From Stutzerimonas urumqiensis (GTDB lineage Bacteria > Pseudomonadota > Gammaproteobacteria > Pseudomonadales > Pseudomonadaceae), in the NCBI RefSeq assembly GCF_003640395.1, contig NZ_RBZQ01000006.1:241121-305120 (forward strand): DNA of 64,000 bases, written 5' to 3'. A program made the translations under genes and the position numbers. Shown piece by piece: positions 16,705-26,487 of this stretch. Position 1 is the first letter of the stretch; every line of letters begins with the position of its first letter. The notes beneath the pieces are model-generated. The model had not been told where the DNA came from, ran no database searches, and saw nothing but the letters and a program-made list of their open reading frames with translations.

Positions 16705-17334
16705 ATGAGAAAACGTCTATACGCCTTACTCGCTGCCGGCGCGCTACTGCCGCTGACGGCGCTGGCAGTCTATGCCGCCGTTACCCGAGTAGACCCCAAC
16801 CCCCAGCATGCCGTAGGCGAGCAACTCGACGAGCTGAACGGCGTAGCCATTTACTACAACGGTGGGGTCAACAGCGTGCAAGGTCGTAACCTGACTCGAG
16901 ACGGTTACAACCTGGGTCTTCGTTATCAGTGTGTCGAGTTCGTCAAACGCTACTACTTCGAACGTCACGGGCACCGCATGCCAGACACCTACGGGCATGC
17001 CAAAGACTTCTTCGACCCGACCCTCAGCGATGGCGGCCTGAATGCCAAGCGAGCCATGTGGCAGTTCGCCAACGGCGGCACCATGTCGCCGAAGGCGGAT
17101 GACCTGCTGGTCTTCGCCCCCTCACTGCGCAACCGCTACGGGCACGTTGCAATCATTGCCAGTGTCGGCCGCGACACACTGCAGATCGCTCAACAAAACC
17201 CAGGTCCCTTTGGCAGCTCCAGGGAAACCCTGGCGCTAAGCTCTCGTGAGGGCCGCTGGTATCTCGGTGATGGCCAGGTACTGGGCTGGCTCCGGCTTCC
17301 ATCGCCGAGTGATGCCATTAGCGATGGCCAATGA
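16705..17334 (+). CDS. Membrane-anchored CHAP-domain amidase/peptidase
   Basis: 209 residues with an N-terminal hydrophobic segment (LYALLAAGALLPLTALAVY) acting as signal anchor, then a CHAP domain of the glutathionylspermidine-amidase type. The catalytic Cys76 is in RYQCVEFVKRYY, His147 in YGHVAIIASV, and a polar third residue (Asn165) in AQQNPG. CHAP enzymes cleave peptidoglycan cross-links or amide bonds such as glutathionylspermidine. Position at the end of the PAAR set, 42 bases after the exported protein, suggests it belongs to the same module, as a second effector or a cell-wall enzyme. A strong bidirectional terminator follows. No good ribosome-binding site is visible before ATG 16705. 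Confidence 0.72.
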   Translation: MRKRLYALLAAGALLPLTALAVYAAVTRVDPNPQHAVGEQLDELNGVAIYYNGGVNSVQGRNLTRDGYNLGLRYQCVEFVKRYYFERHGHRMPDTYGHAKDFFDPTLSDGGLNAKRAMWQFANGGTMSPKADDLLVFAPSLRNRYGHVAIIASVGRDTLQIAQQNPGPFGSSRETLALSSREGRWYLGDGQVLGWLRLPSPSDAISDGQ

Positions 17335-17362
17335 TCCGAGGCAACGAAACTCGAGACAACGA

Positions 17363-17396
17363 AAAAGCCCCACCCGGCAGGCCGGGTGGGGCTTTT
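17363..17396. terminator. Bidirectional intrinsic terminator between the CHAP gene and acsA
   Basis: A 16-bp perfect inverted repeat (AAAAGCCCCACCCGGC / GCCGGGTGGGGCTTTT) with a 2-base centre has A-runs and T-runs on the two sides, so it can serve both convergent genes. Confidence 0.9.
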
Positions 17397-17410
17397 CGCA
17401 TGGCGGGGCG

Positions 17411-19369
<1,959 letters not shown>

Positions 19370-19512
19370 GGATATCCTCGGCCTGGCGGCATTGTGTTCT
19401 TGTCCTCACTTTGTACGGCGAGGCGCCAGTTCCGGGCTATACAACGATGGTGGAGTGCGGCTAAGACCAAGGTCGAATCGCGCGCCGGGCGGCACGGCGA
19501 TCGAAGCGTCAT

Positions 19513-19525
19513 GTCGTCAGACAAC
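19513..19525 (+). promoter_or_regulatory. FadR-family operator copy A (regulator/acsA intergenic)
   Basis: GTCGTCAGACAAC contains TCGTCAGACAA, a perfect match to the FadR-subfamily consensus TNGTNNNACNA, with near-perfect dyad symmetry (GTCGTC / GACAAC). It lies 44 bases before the regulator start at 19570, consistent with autoregulation. Confidence 0.6.
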
Positions 19526-19569
19526 TTTTGCTACCATACGCGGCATTTGAAACTCAACGTCGGATCAAT

Positions 19570-20319
19570 ATGGAAAACGCAAGCACTGCACCCCGTGTCC
19601 GCCGCAAGCATCGCAGCCTGGCCCAGGAACTGGTCACCGAGCTGTCACAGCAGATCCGCGATGGCGTGATCAAGCGCGGCGAAAAGCTGCCGACGGAGTC
19701 GGCGATCATGGAAGCGCAAGGCGTCAGCCGAACGGTAGTGCGCGAAGCCATCTCACGCCTGCAGGCGTCGGGGCTGGTCGAGACGCGCCACGGCATCGGC
19801 ACCTTCGTGCTCGACGTGCCCAGCAGCACCGGCTTGCGGATCGATCCGGCGACCATCGTCACCTTGCGCGACGTGCTGGCGATCCTCGAGTTGCGCATCA
19901 GCCTGGAGGTCGAGTCCGCCGGTCTCGCCGCGCAGCGACGCACGCCGGAGCAACTGAAGGCGATGCGCGAGTTCCTCGACGCGCTGAACGACAGCATGAT
20001 CCACGCGAGCGATGCCGTCGGCTCGGACTTCCAGTTCCACCTGCAGATCGCGCAGGCCACCGAGAATCGCTATTTCAGCGACATCATGAATCACCTGGGC
20101 ACCGCCATCATTCCGCGCACGCGGGTGAATTCGGCCCGCCTGGCCCATGACGACCAGTCGCACTACAACGCCCGCCTGATGCGCGAGCACGAGGAAATCT
20201 ACGACGCCATCGCCCGGCAGGACCCGGACGCGGCGCGCGCGGCGATGCGCCTGCACCTGACCAACAGTCGCGAGCGGCTGCGTCAGGCGCATGAGGAGGC
20301 GGAGTCGGGGCAGGCCTGA
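19570..20319 (+). CDS. GntR-family transcriptional regulator, FadR subfamily (probable hexuronate/aldarate regulator)
   Basis: 249 residues. An N-terminal winged helix (about 15-85) contains AQELVTELSQQIRDGVIKRG, LPTESAIMEAQGVSRTVVRE and SGLVETRHGIGTFV. An all-helical FCD ligand domain follows (about 100-240), with the metal/acid-binding pattern RISLEVESAGLAA, DFQFHLQIAQAT and REHEEIYDAI containing the expected Asp and His residues. ATG 19570 is used; upstream codons in this frame lack support. Matching operators precede this gene and the uronate, aldarate and kdgD units, so I infer it represses them until an aldarate or intermediate binds. The ribosome-binding site is weak. Confidence 0.82.
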   Translation: MENASTAPRVRRKHRSLAQELVTELSQQIRDGVIKRGEKLPTESAIMEAQGVSRTVVREAISRLQASGLVETRHGIGTFVLDVPSSTGLRIDPATIVTLRDVLAILELRISLEVESAGLAAQRRTPEQLKAMREFLDALNDSMIHASDAVGSDFQFHLQIAQATENRYFSDIMNHLGTAIIPRTRVNSARLAHDDQSHYNARLMREHEEIYDAIARQDPDAARAAMRLHLTNSRERLRQAHEEAESGQA

Positions 20320-20334
20320 AGTCTCGCATGACCC

Positions 20335-20364
20335 AAAAAAACGCCCGCTGGATGCGGGCGTTTT
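20335..20364. terminator. Bidirectional intrinsic terminator between the GntR and EamA genes
   Basis: AAAACGCCCGC (20338-20348) and GCGGGCGTTTT (20354-20364) pair perfectly around loop TGGAT. A further A-run on the left gives a T-run for minus-strand transcripts. Confidence 0.88.
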
Positions 20365-20384
20365 GCTGTGCGCGTTCCGCGGCG

Positions 20385-21302
20385 TCAGTCCTTCTTGTAG
20401 CTGAGCAGCACGATCCCGGCGATCACGATCAGGCCGCCGAAGATCTGCCCCATCGCCAGCATCTGGTCGAGCACGATCCAGCCCATGATGAGCGTCGCGA
20501 CCGGCTCGATGTTCATCACCGGTGCGTTGCGCGGCATGTCCAGTCGCGGCACCGAGACGAACAGCAGCGTAAAGCCGGTGCAATAGAGCACCACCAGCGT
20601 GGCGAGCGCCGTCCAGCCCGTGCTGCTGGCGGGCAGGTCCAGCCCGCCGGGCAGGACGCCGCTGAAGCCGGCGATCGCACTGGTGGAAAACACGATCGAC
20701 ATGGTCAGCATGCTGCGCACCGAGCCACGCAGGGTCGACAGCTTGTGATCGGTGATCCAGAGCGCCACCGCGAACACGGTCGCCGCCGTGAAGGCCAGCG
20801 CGATGCCCAGAATCCACTCCGGTTGCATGCGCTCGCCGGAACTCAGGCGACCGGGCACGTCGAGCACGAACACCAGCCCGACGAGGATCACCCCCATGAG
20901 TATGGCCCGGCGCGCGGTCGGCTTCGGGCCGCCGAGGCCCCAGGTGAGCAGCACCAGCAGGATCGGGAACACATTGGCTACCAGCAGCGCGATCGCTACC
21001 GGCACCCGTGCCACGGCCGAATACAGGCAGATGCTCTGCGTCGCGATCAGCAAGCCCAGTACCAGCTGCCAGCGCCAGGCACCCGGCGGCAGGCGGATGG
21101 GCTGGCGCTGCCACCACACCAGCATCCCCAGCGCCAGCAGCGTACCCCCCGAACGCATGAGGATCGCCAGCAGGACACCCGCGCCGTCATCGAAGGCGAC
21201 GCGGGCGGCCACATGGTTGCCGGCGAAGGCGCATCCAAGGCAGAGCAACGTCGCGATCGCGATGTGGCGGGGGAGGGGAGCGGGGTTATCGGTAGCAGTC
21301 AT
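20385..21302 (-). CDS. EamA/DMT-family membrane transporter
   Basis: 305 residues from ATG 21302 (a GTG at 21314 is an alternative). About ten hydrophobic segments are arranged as two repeated five-helix EamA halves: CAFAGNHVAARVAFDDGAG near the start, and NIEPVATLIMGWIVLDQML in the second half, where the conserved EP..A....LGE-type motif of the family sits. Drug/metabolite transporters of this type usually export or import small metabolites; the substrate cannot be read from sequence. It lies beside the uronate TRAP genes on the same strand but is separated from them by a terminator, so it is probably transcribed on its own. Confidence 0.8.
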   Translation of the reverse strand: MTATDNPAPLPRHIAIATLLCLGCAFAGNHVAARVAFDDGAGVLLAILMRSGGTLLALGMLVWWQRQPIRLPPGAWRWQLVLGLLIATQSICLYSAVARVPVAIALLVANVFPILLVLLTWGLGGPKPTARRAILMGVILVGLVFVLDVPGRLSSGERMQPEWILGIALAFTAATVFAVALWITDHKLSTLRGSVRSMLTMSIVFSTSAIAGFSGVLPGGLDLPASSTGWTALATLVVLYCTGFTLLFVSVPRLDMPRNAPVMNIEPVATLIMGWIVLDQMLAMGQIFGGLIVIAGIVLLSYKKD

Positions 21303-21346
21303 GTCGCAACTCACTCGGGGGTGGATGGAATACCAGGTTCGAAGGG

Positions 21347-21385
21347 AAAAAAGAAACGGCTCCCACCGATTGCTCGGGGGAGCCG
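21347..21385 (-). terminator. Intrinsic terminator of the TRAP/udh unit
   Basis: On the minus strand CGGCTCCC (21385-21378) pairs with GGGAGCCG (21364-21357), followed by TTTCTTTTTT (21356-21347). It lies 28 bases after the dctM stop. Confidence 0.85.
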
Positions 21386-21412
21386 CGGTTTCGTGTAGCT
21401 AATGTGTGCCTG

Positions 21413-22693
21413 TCAGAGCACCACGCTCGGCAGCCACAGGGAGATGGCCGGAATGTAGGTGACCGCCATCAGTACGGCGAACAGTGCCAGGTAGAACGGC
21501 AGCAGCGCCTTGACCGTGTTTTCGATCGTGACCTTGCCGATGGCCGCGCCGACGAACAGTACCGCACCGACCGGCGGGGTGATCAGGCCGATACCCAGGT
21601 TGACCAGCATGATCATGCCGAAATGCACCGGGTCGACACCGATGTCAGTGATCACCGGCATCAGGATCGGCGTGAGGATGAGGATCAGCGGGGCCATGTC
21701 CATCAGCGTGCCGAGCGCCAGTAGCATGAAGTTGATGCACATCAGCACGACGTAGCGGTTGTCCGAGATGGTCAGCAGCGCCGTGGTGATCTTCGAGGGA
21801 ATCTGCATCAGCGTCATGATGTAGCCGAACGCCGAGGCGAAGGCGATCAGGATCATCACGATCGACAGGGTGCGCACGGTGCGGTGCATCAGCTTGGGCA
21901 GCTCGCTCCACTTGTAGTCCCGGTAGATGAACATCGTGACGAAGAACGCCCAGACCACGGCGATCGAAGCCGATTCGGTCGCGGTGAACACGCCGGAGAG
22001 GATGCCGCCGAGGATGATGACCATCGTCATCAGGCCCCACAGCGCCTCGACGCAGATCTTCAGCGCCTGGCGCAGCGGAATGGTTTCGCCCTTGGGGTAG
22101 TTGCGCTTCTTGGCGAAGAACAGGCACATGCCCATCATGACGGCGCTGAGCAACAGGCCCGGGCCGATACCGGCCACGAACAGCGCGGCGATGGAGATGG
22201 TCCCGCCCGCGGCGAGCGAGTAAAGCACCGAGTTATGGCTAGGCGGGGTGAGCAGCGCCTGCACCGAGCCGCTGACCGTCACGGCGGTCGAAAACTCGCG
22301 CGGGTAGCCCTTTTTCTCCATTTCGAGGATCAACACGGAGCCGACGGAGGCGGTGTCGGCCAGTGACGAGCCCGAGATGGCACCGAAGAAGGCCGACGCC
22401 ATGATGTTCACCAGCGACAGCCCGCCGCGAACGAAGCCGACCAGCACGCCGGCGAAAGCCACCAGGCGGCGAGCCATGCCACCTTCGGCCATGATCGCGC
22501 CGGCCAGCACGAAGAAGGGAATGGCCAGCAGCGAGAATTTGTTGATGCCGCCAGCGACCTGGATCATCACCGCGCCGAACGGGATGTCGATCCACCAGGC
22601 GCCGATCAGTGCCGACAGGCCCAGTGCATAGGCGACCGGCATGCGGAAGGTGATGAGCAGCGCGAAACTGCCGAGCAGAATGAGCGCGTCCAT
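21413..22693 (-). CDS. dctM: TRAP transporter large permease subunit (DctM), probable hexuronate uptake
   Basis: 426 residues with 11-12 hydrophobic segments of the DctM family: LALGLSALIGAWW-like N-terminus, IPFFVLAGAIMAEGGMARRLV, GAISGSSLADTASVGSVLI, AVTVSGSVQALLTPPSHNSV and GLITPPVGAVLFVGAAIGKV. It is the sodium-coupled translocating subunit in the inner membrane and works with DctQ and the binding protein. The start directly abuts the dctQ stop. The PPS/PPVG motifs in the two inverted repeats are intact. Context with uronate dehydrogenase indicates galacturonate/glucuronate as substrate (inference). Confidence 0.93.
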   Translation of the reverse strand: MDALILLGSFALLITFRMPVAYALGLSALIGAWWIDIPFGAVMIQVAGGINKFSLLAIPFFVLAGAIMAEGGMARRLVAFAGVLVGFVRGGLSLVNIMASAFFGAISGSSLADTASVGSVLILEMEKKGYPREFSTAVTVSGSVQALLTPPSHNSVLYSLAAGGTISIAALFVAGIGPGLLLSAVMMGMCLFFAKKRNYPKGETIPLRQALKICVEALWGLMTMVIILGGILSGVFTATESASIAVVWAFFVTMFIYRDYKWSELPKLMHRTVRTLSIVMILIAFASAFGYIMTLMQIPSKITTALLTISDNRYVVLMCINFMLLALGTLMDMAPLILILTPILMPVITDIGVDPVHFGMIMLVNLGIGLITPPVGAVLFVGAAIGKVTIENTVKALLPFYLALFAVLMAVTYIPAISLWLPSVVL

Positions 22694-23221
22694 TTACACG
22701 GCCTCCTTGCTTTCTTCGAGGGCTTCGTAATCGACCGCCCGGCGTTTGCTCTGGTCACCCAGGAACAGGCGTTCGAGGATGAAAATCAGGGTCAGGAAGC
22801 CACCAATCGGGATCGGCGAGTAGGTGATGCCTACGCGCAAGGTGGGAAGGGTGCTCATGTACTGGTTCCAGGTGGTGATGCACAGCTTGGTGCCCCAGAT
22901 AGTCATGAACAGGCAGACGATCACCATGACGATCTGCACGAAGAGAGCGATTGCTCCTTGCCAGGACTGCGGCAGGCGTTCGGCAACCATGTCCATCGCC
23001 ATGTGTGCGCCGGCACGGTAGCTTGCTGCGGCGCCAACGAAGGTGAACAGCACCATCAGCAGGATGGCGACGGGTTCCGGCCATCCCGAGCCGCTTTCGA
23101 GGACGTAGCGGGCGAACACGCCCCAGGGGATGATCAGGGACATCAGGGCGACGGAAAGCCCGGCGACCCAGATGCAGGTTGTGTAGATCACGTCATTGAC
23201 GCGCAGGATCGTGTTTTTCAT
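22694..23221 (-). CDS. dctQ: TRAP transporter small permease subunit (DctQ)
   Basis: 175 residues with four transmembrane segments, typical of DctQ: WVAGLSVALMSLIIPWGVFA, GWPEPVAILLMVLFTFVGAA, ALFVQIVMVIVCLFMTIWG and PIGGFLTLIFILERL. The conserved RY of ARYVLESGSGWPEP and the YRAGAHMAMD block are present. The cytoplasmic C-terminus is acidic. It pairs with DctM in the inner membrane. It lies between the binding protein gene (55-base gap) and dctM (no gap). Confidence 0.92.
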   Translation of the reverse strand: MKNTILRVNDVIYTTCIWVAGLSVALMSLIIPWGVFARYVLESGSGWPEPVAILLMVLFTFVGAAASYRAGAHMAMDMVAERLPQSWQGAIALFVQIVMVIVCLFMTIWGTKLCITTWNQYMSTLPTLRVGITYSPIPIGGFLTLIFILERLFLGDQSKRRAVDYEALEESKEAV

Positions 23222-23276
23222 GACTTCACCACGAGCGCGGCGGCCGAAGCCGCCGCGTATTTTTGAGTGACCGAGG

Positions 23277-24251
23277 TTACTCGACCGCTTCGATACGCTT
23301 GATCAGGTCGGCGAATTCGGCGCCGTACTTCTCGCGAACCGGAGCGGTGGCTTCATAGAAGGGCTGCTTGTCCACTTCGATGAATTCCACGCCAGCTTCC
23401 TTGAGCTTGGCGACGCTTTCCTCGGTTTTCTTGTCCCACAGCTGGCGCTCTTCCATCTGCGCTTCCTTGGCGTACTTCATGACGATGTCCTGCTGCTCGG
23501 GGGTGAGCTTGTTCCAGGTCGTCTTGGAAATCACGATCGGCTCGGGAAGGATCAGGTGGCCGGTGAGGGTGTAGTTCTTGGCCTCACGGTAGTGGTTGTG
23601 CTCGAGCATGGTCGGCGGGTTGTTTTCCGCGCCGTCGATCACGCCGGTCTGCAGGGCGCTGTAGATCTCGCCGGTAGCCATCGCCACGCCCTGTGCGCCC
23701 ATGGCGTTGAGGGTGTCGATGAACAGCGGGTTGCCGATCACGCGGATCTTCATGCCCTTGAGGTCTTCGATGCTGCGCACAGGCTCCTTGGTGTAGAGGT
23801 TGCGCACGCCACCGTCCATCCAGGCCAGGCCGACCATGTTGAAATCGGAGTTGGTGATCTTGTCGAGGATCTCCTGGCCGATCGGGCCGTCGATGACCTT
23901 GCGCATGTGCTCGTGGTCGCGGAACACGAACGGCATGTTGAAGGCGTTGACCTCGGGGATGACCGGGCCGAGCGTGCCGAGGCTGACGCGGGTCATCTGC
24001 ACCGCGCCGAGCTGGACCTGCTCTACCACTTCCTTCTCGGAGCCCAGCACGCCGCCGGAGAACATGCGGAACTTCAGTTCACCGTCGGTGGCTTCTTCGA
24101 TCTTCTCGCCCATGTGCTCCTGAGCCACCACGGTCGGGTAGCCTGCCGGGTGCACTTCGGCGATCTTCAGGGTCATTTCGGCGTTCGCCGCGCCAGCGAA
24201 GGTGAAGGCGAACGGGAGCGCTGCGAGAAGCAACTTGCGTTTGAAATTCAT
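23277..24251 (-). CDS. dctP: TRAP transporter periplasmic solute-binding protein (DctP)
   Basis: 324 residues. ATG 24251 is chosen since it gives a clean Sec signal peptide (FKRKLLLAALPFAFTFAGAA, cleavage after ANA) and has GGAG 7 bases upstream; the frame runs further to 24317 without support. DctP-family blocks: VGNPLFIDTLNAMGAQ-like region with the substrate-carboxylate-binding Arg in MKIRVIGN, YSALQTGVIDGAENNPP, and SKTTWNKLTPEQQ. It captures the sugar acid in the periplasm for DctQM. Acid-sugar specificity is inferred from the flanking lactonase and uronate dehydrogenase. Confidence 0.93.
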   Translation of the reverse strand: MNFKRKLLLAALPFAFTFAGAANAEMTLKIAEVHPAGYPTVVAQEHMGEKIEEATDGELKFRMFSGGVLGSEKEVVEQVQLGAVQMTRVSLGTLGPVIPEVNAFNMPFVFRDHEHMRKVIDGPIGQEILDKITNSDFNMVGLAWMDGGVRNLYTKEPVRSIEDLKGMKIRVIGNPLFIDTLNAMGAQGVAMATGEIYSALQTGVIDGAENNPPTMLEHNHYREAKNYTLTGHLILPEPIVISKTTWNKLTPEQQDIVMKYAKEAQMEERQLWDKKTEESVAKLKEAGVEFIEVDKQPFYEATAPVREKYGAEFADLIKRIEAVE

Positions 24252-24333
24252 GTGAATCTCCGTTTTGTTGTTGTTGGGTTGCCGCGTTGCGAACGGGCGA
24301 CCCCCGAGGGGCATCACCCGGTGTTGTGCTCGA

Positions 24334-25230
24334 TTATCCGAAGAGCGGTTCCTCCAGCCCGGTGACGCCGGGGTTCAGGGCGAAGACGCCGCCGGCCAGC
24401 GGCTGGTCGGTCAGATCGCCGCCAGGCCGGATGGAGGTGACGAACAGGGTGTCCAGGTTGGCGCCGCCGAAGGCGCACATGGTCGGTTTCTTCACCGGTA
24501 CGGGCAGCGAGCGGTCAAGGCGGCCATCCGGGGTGAAGCGGTGTACCAGGCCTTCGTCGTTGCCGCAGATCCAGTAGCAACCTTCGGCATCCACCGCCGC
24601 GCCATCGGGACGGCCCGGGTACGCGTTCATGTCGATGAACAGGCGGCGGTTGCTCGGCATGCCGTCGTCGAGGTCGTAATCGAACGCCCAGATCTTCTGC
24701 ACGCTCGGGTGCGAATCGGAGAGGTACATCGTGCGGCCATCGGGGCTGAAGCCCAGGCCGTTGGCCACGATGAAGTCGTTCAGGACCGGCTTGACCGCAC
24801 CCTCGGTCGCGCCATCGAAGCGATACAGCGAACCGACGCTGGCGCCCGCCGCCATGTCCAGCAGCATGGTGCCGGCCCAGAAACGGCCCTGGCGATCGCA
24901 GCGCCCATCGTTGAAGCGCATTGCCGCCCGCGGATGGTCCACCGAGGCCAGCCGGGTCGCGGCCAGGGTGCCGTCGGCCTGCGGCATCACCTCGAAGACG
25001 CCGCTTTCCATGCCGGCGATCCAGCGATTCTCACCACCGGCGCGCCGTGCGATGCAGGCGATCATTTCGTCGCCGGTCCAGCGCGTGACTTCGGCGGTAG
25101 TCGCATCCCAGCGCAGCAGCTGGCGGGCGGGGATATCGACCCAGTAGAGGGCCTGCTCGCTGCTCACCCAGACCGGGCATTCTCCGGTGGCGTTGCGCGC
25201 GTCGACGATGAGTTCTGCTTGGGTTGCCAT
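24334..25230 (-). CDS. SMP-30/gluconolactonase-family lactonase (aldarolactone hydrolase)
   Basis: 298 residues, a six-bladed beta-propeller of the SMP-30 family. Metal-ligand positions are visible: Glu in ATGECPVWVSSEQALYWVD, Asn in MRFNDGRCDRQGRFWAGTM, Asn in VANGLGFSPDGRTMYLSDS and Asp in GRPDGAAVDAEGCYW. Sitting between uronate dehydrogenase and the TRAP transporter, it most likely hydrolyses the galactaro- or glucaro-lactone that uronate dehydrogenase makes. Spacing is 45 bases to udh and 82 bases to dctP, consistent with one transcript. Gluconolactonase is the alternative activity. Confidence 0.88.
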   Translation of the reverse strand: MATQAELIVDARNATGECPVWVSSEQALYWVDIPARQLLRWDATTAEVTRWTGDEMIACIARRAGGENRWIAGMESGVFEVMPQADGTLAATRLASVDHPRAAMRFNDGRCDRQGRFWAGTMLLDMAAGASVGSLYRFDGATEGAVKPVLNDFIVANGLGFSPDGRTMYLSDSHPSVQKIWAFDYDLDDGMPSNRRLFIDMNAYPGRPDGAAVDAEGCYWICGNDEGLVHRFTPDGRLDRSLPVPVKKPTMCAFGGANLDTLFVTSIRPGGDLTDQPLAGGVFALNPGVTGLEEPLFG

Positions 25231-25275
25231 TGCGTCTCTCTTTTTCTTGTTCGCGGGCGAGGGTGTCGCAGTGGG

Positions 25276-26091
25276 TCAGTCGAACGGGCCTGCTGCGCAG
25301 AAGGCGCCGCCCTGATAGATCGCGTTCGGATCATCGGCAGGGACAGGGGGCTGGGCTTCGACTTTTTCGCGGAACGGCTCGGAGCTGCCTTGCGGTTTGA
25401 AGCCCAGGTGAGCGGCGAGGCGGTTATCCCACCAGATGTCGCGGTTGTCCGACATGCCGTAGACGACCGTGTGGCCCACGTTCGGGGTGAACAGGCTGCG
25501 GCCGATCAGGTCGGTGAGGTCTTCGTAGGTGAGGAAGGTGCTCATCATCCGGCGGTTGGCCGGCTCCGGGAAGGAAGAGCCGATGCGGATGCTCACGGTC
25601 TCGATGCCGTAGCGGTCGTAATAGAAGGTCGCCATGTCTTCGCCGTAGGACTTGGACAGGCCGTAGTAGCTGTCCGGACGGCGTGGTGCGTGGGCGTCGA
25701 TCGTTTCGGTCTGCTTGTAGAAGCCGATGACGTGGTTGGAACTGGCGAAGATGATGCGCTTGATGCCATGACGGCGGGCGGCTTCATAGATGTGGAAGAC
25801 GCCCTTGATGTTCGCTTCGAGGATTTCCTCGAACGGGCGCTCGACCGAGACGCCGCCGAAGTGGCAGATGGCATCGACGCCTTCGCAGAGCGCATGGACG
25901 GCCGCCTTGTCGCTCAGGTCGCAGGGCACCACTTCTTCGTGGGGACCTTCGGCCGGCGCCATCGGCGAGATGTCGGAAAGGCGAATGATGTTGGCGAAGG
26001 GGCGCAGACGCTCTCTAAGGACTTTCCCCAGGCCACCGGCGGCGCCGGTGAGAAGCAGGCGGTTGTAGGGCGTGCTGGTCGGATTCGTCAT
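25276..26091 (-). CDS. udh: Uronate dehydrogenase
   Basis: 271 residues, a short-chain (extended) NAD-dependent dehydrogenase that oxidises D-galacturonate and D-glucuronate to the aldaro-1,5-lactones. It has the NAD motif LLTGAAGGLGKVLRERL, IIRLSDISP, CHFGGVSVERPFEEIL, FASSNHVIGFYKQ and the catalytic Tyr/Lys in SYYGLSKSYGEDMA; the C-terminal region DIWWDNRLAAHLGFKPQ is characteristic of Pseudomonas and Agrobacterium Udh. It is first in its unit. An operator copy lies 35 bases before the start. The product is handed to the lactonase encoded next. Confidence 0.95.
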   Translation of the reverse strand: MTNPTSTPYNRLLLTGAAGGLGKVLRERLRPFANIIRLSDISPMAPAEGPHEEVVPCDLSDKAAVHALCEGVDAICHFGGVSVERPFEEILEANIKGVFHIYEAARRHGIKRIIFASSNHVIGFYKQTETIDAHAPRRPDSYYGLSKSYGEDMATFYYDRYGIETVSIRIGSSFPEPANRRMMSTFLTYEDLTDLIGRSLFTPNVGHTVVYGMSDNRDIWWDNRLAAHLGFKPQGSSEPFREKVEAQPPVPADDPNAIYQGGAFCAAGPFD

Positions 26092-26125
26092 GGTCTGGCC
26101 TTTGTCGTTGTTTTTGCTGTCATCG

Positions 26126-26138
26126 GTTGTCAGATGAC
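26126..26138 (-). promoter_or_regulatory. FadR-family operator copy B (udh promoter)
   Basis: GTTGTCAGATGAC contains TTGTCAGATGA, one mismatch from TNGTNNNACNA, and agrees with copy A at 10 of 13 positions. It is 34 bases upstream of the udh start codon, where a bound repressor would block transcription. The motif is dyadic, so strand is that of the controlled gene. Confidence 0.55.
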
Positions 26139-26383
26139 TTGCGCCGATTATTTTGCAGCCTGCCCTTCTTTGTCAACCCGCTGTCATGGCGAAACAGTAG
26201 CGACCGGTCGATCCTCGCCGACCCCTTCGCTGGGCGGCCAACCGCTCAAGCACGCTCGTTTGATGATCGATGCGACGCATCTGATCCCTCGAACTGCCAC
26301 CAACGTAGAAGCTGGCATGCCGGGGCGCCATTGAACCAATGTCGCAGACGCGGGCTATCGCCCGGCTCGAAGCCCGTCTGATG

Positions 26384-26396
26384 GTTGTACGATGAC
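26384..26396 (-). promoter_or_regulatory. FadR-family operator copy E (distal udh region)
   Basis: GTTGTACGATGAC is nearly identical to copy D before kdgD (GTTGTACGATAAC). It lies in the 396-base interval between tctA and udh, about 250 bases upstream of copy B, and might allow looping or mark a second udh promoter. Apart from the two operators and a hairpin at 26457 I see no gene in that interval. Confidence 0.45.
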
Positions 26397-26456
26397 GGTG
26401 GAGCCCGAAATAGAGCGGGGCAACGGCGGAGAGGGAAAGGGAAGGGGGCGAGAGGC

Positions 26457-26478
26457 AAGCGCCCCCGCAGGGGCGCTT
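26457..26478 (-). terminator. Hairpin after tctA (weak terminator candidate)
   Basis: AAGCGCCC and GGGCGCTT form an 8-bp stem with a 6-base loop, 10 bases downstream of the tctA stop. No T-run follows on the minus strand, so it may only stabilise the 3' end. Confidence 0.45.
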
Positions 26479-26487
26479 GGAGAAGGG

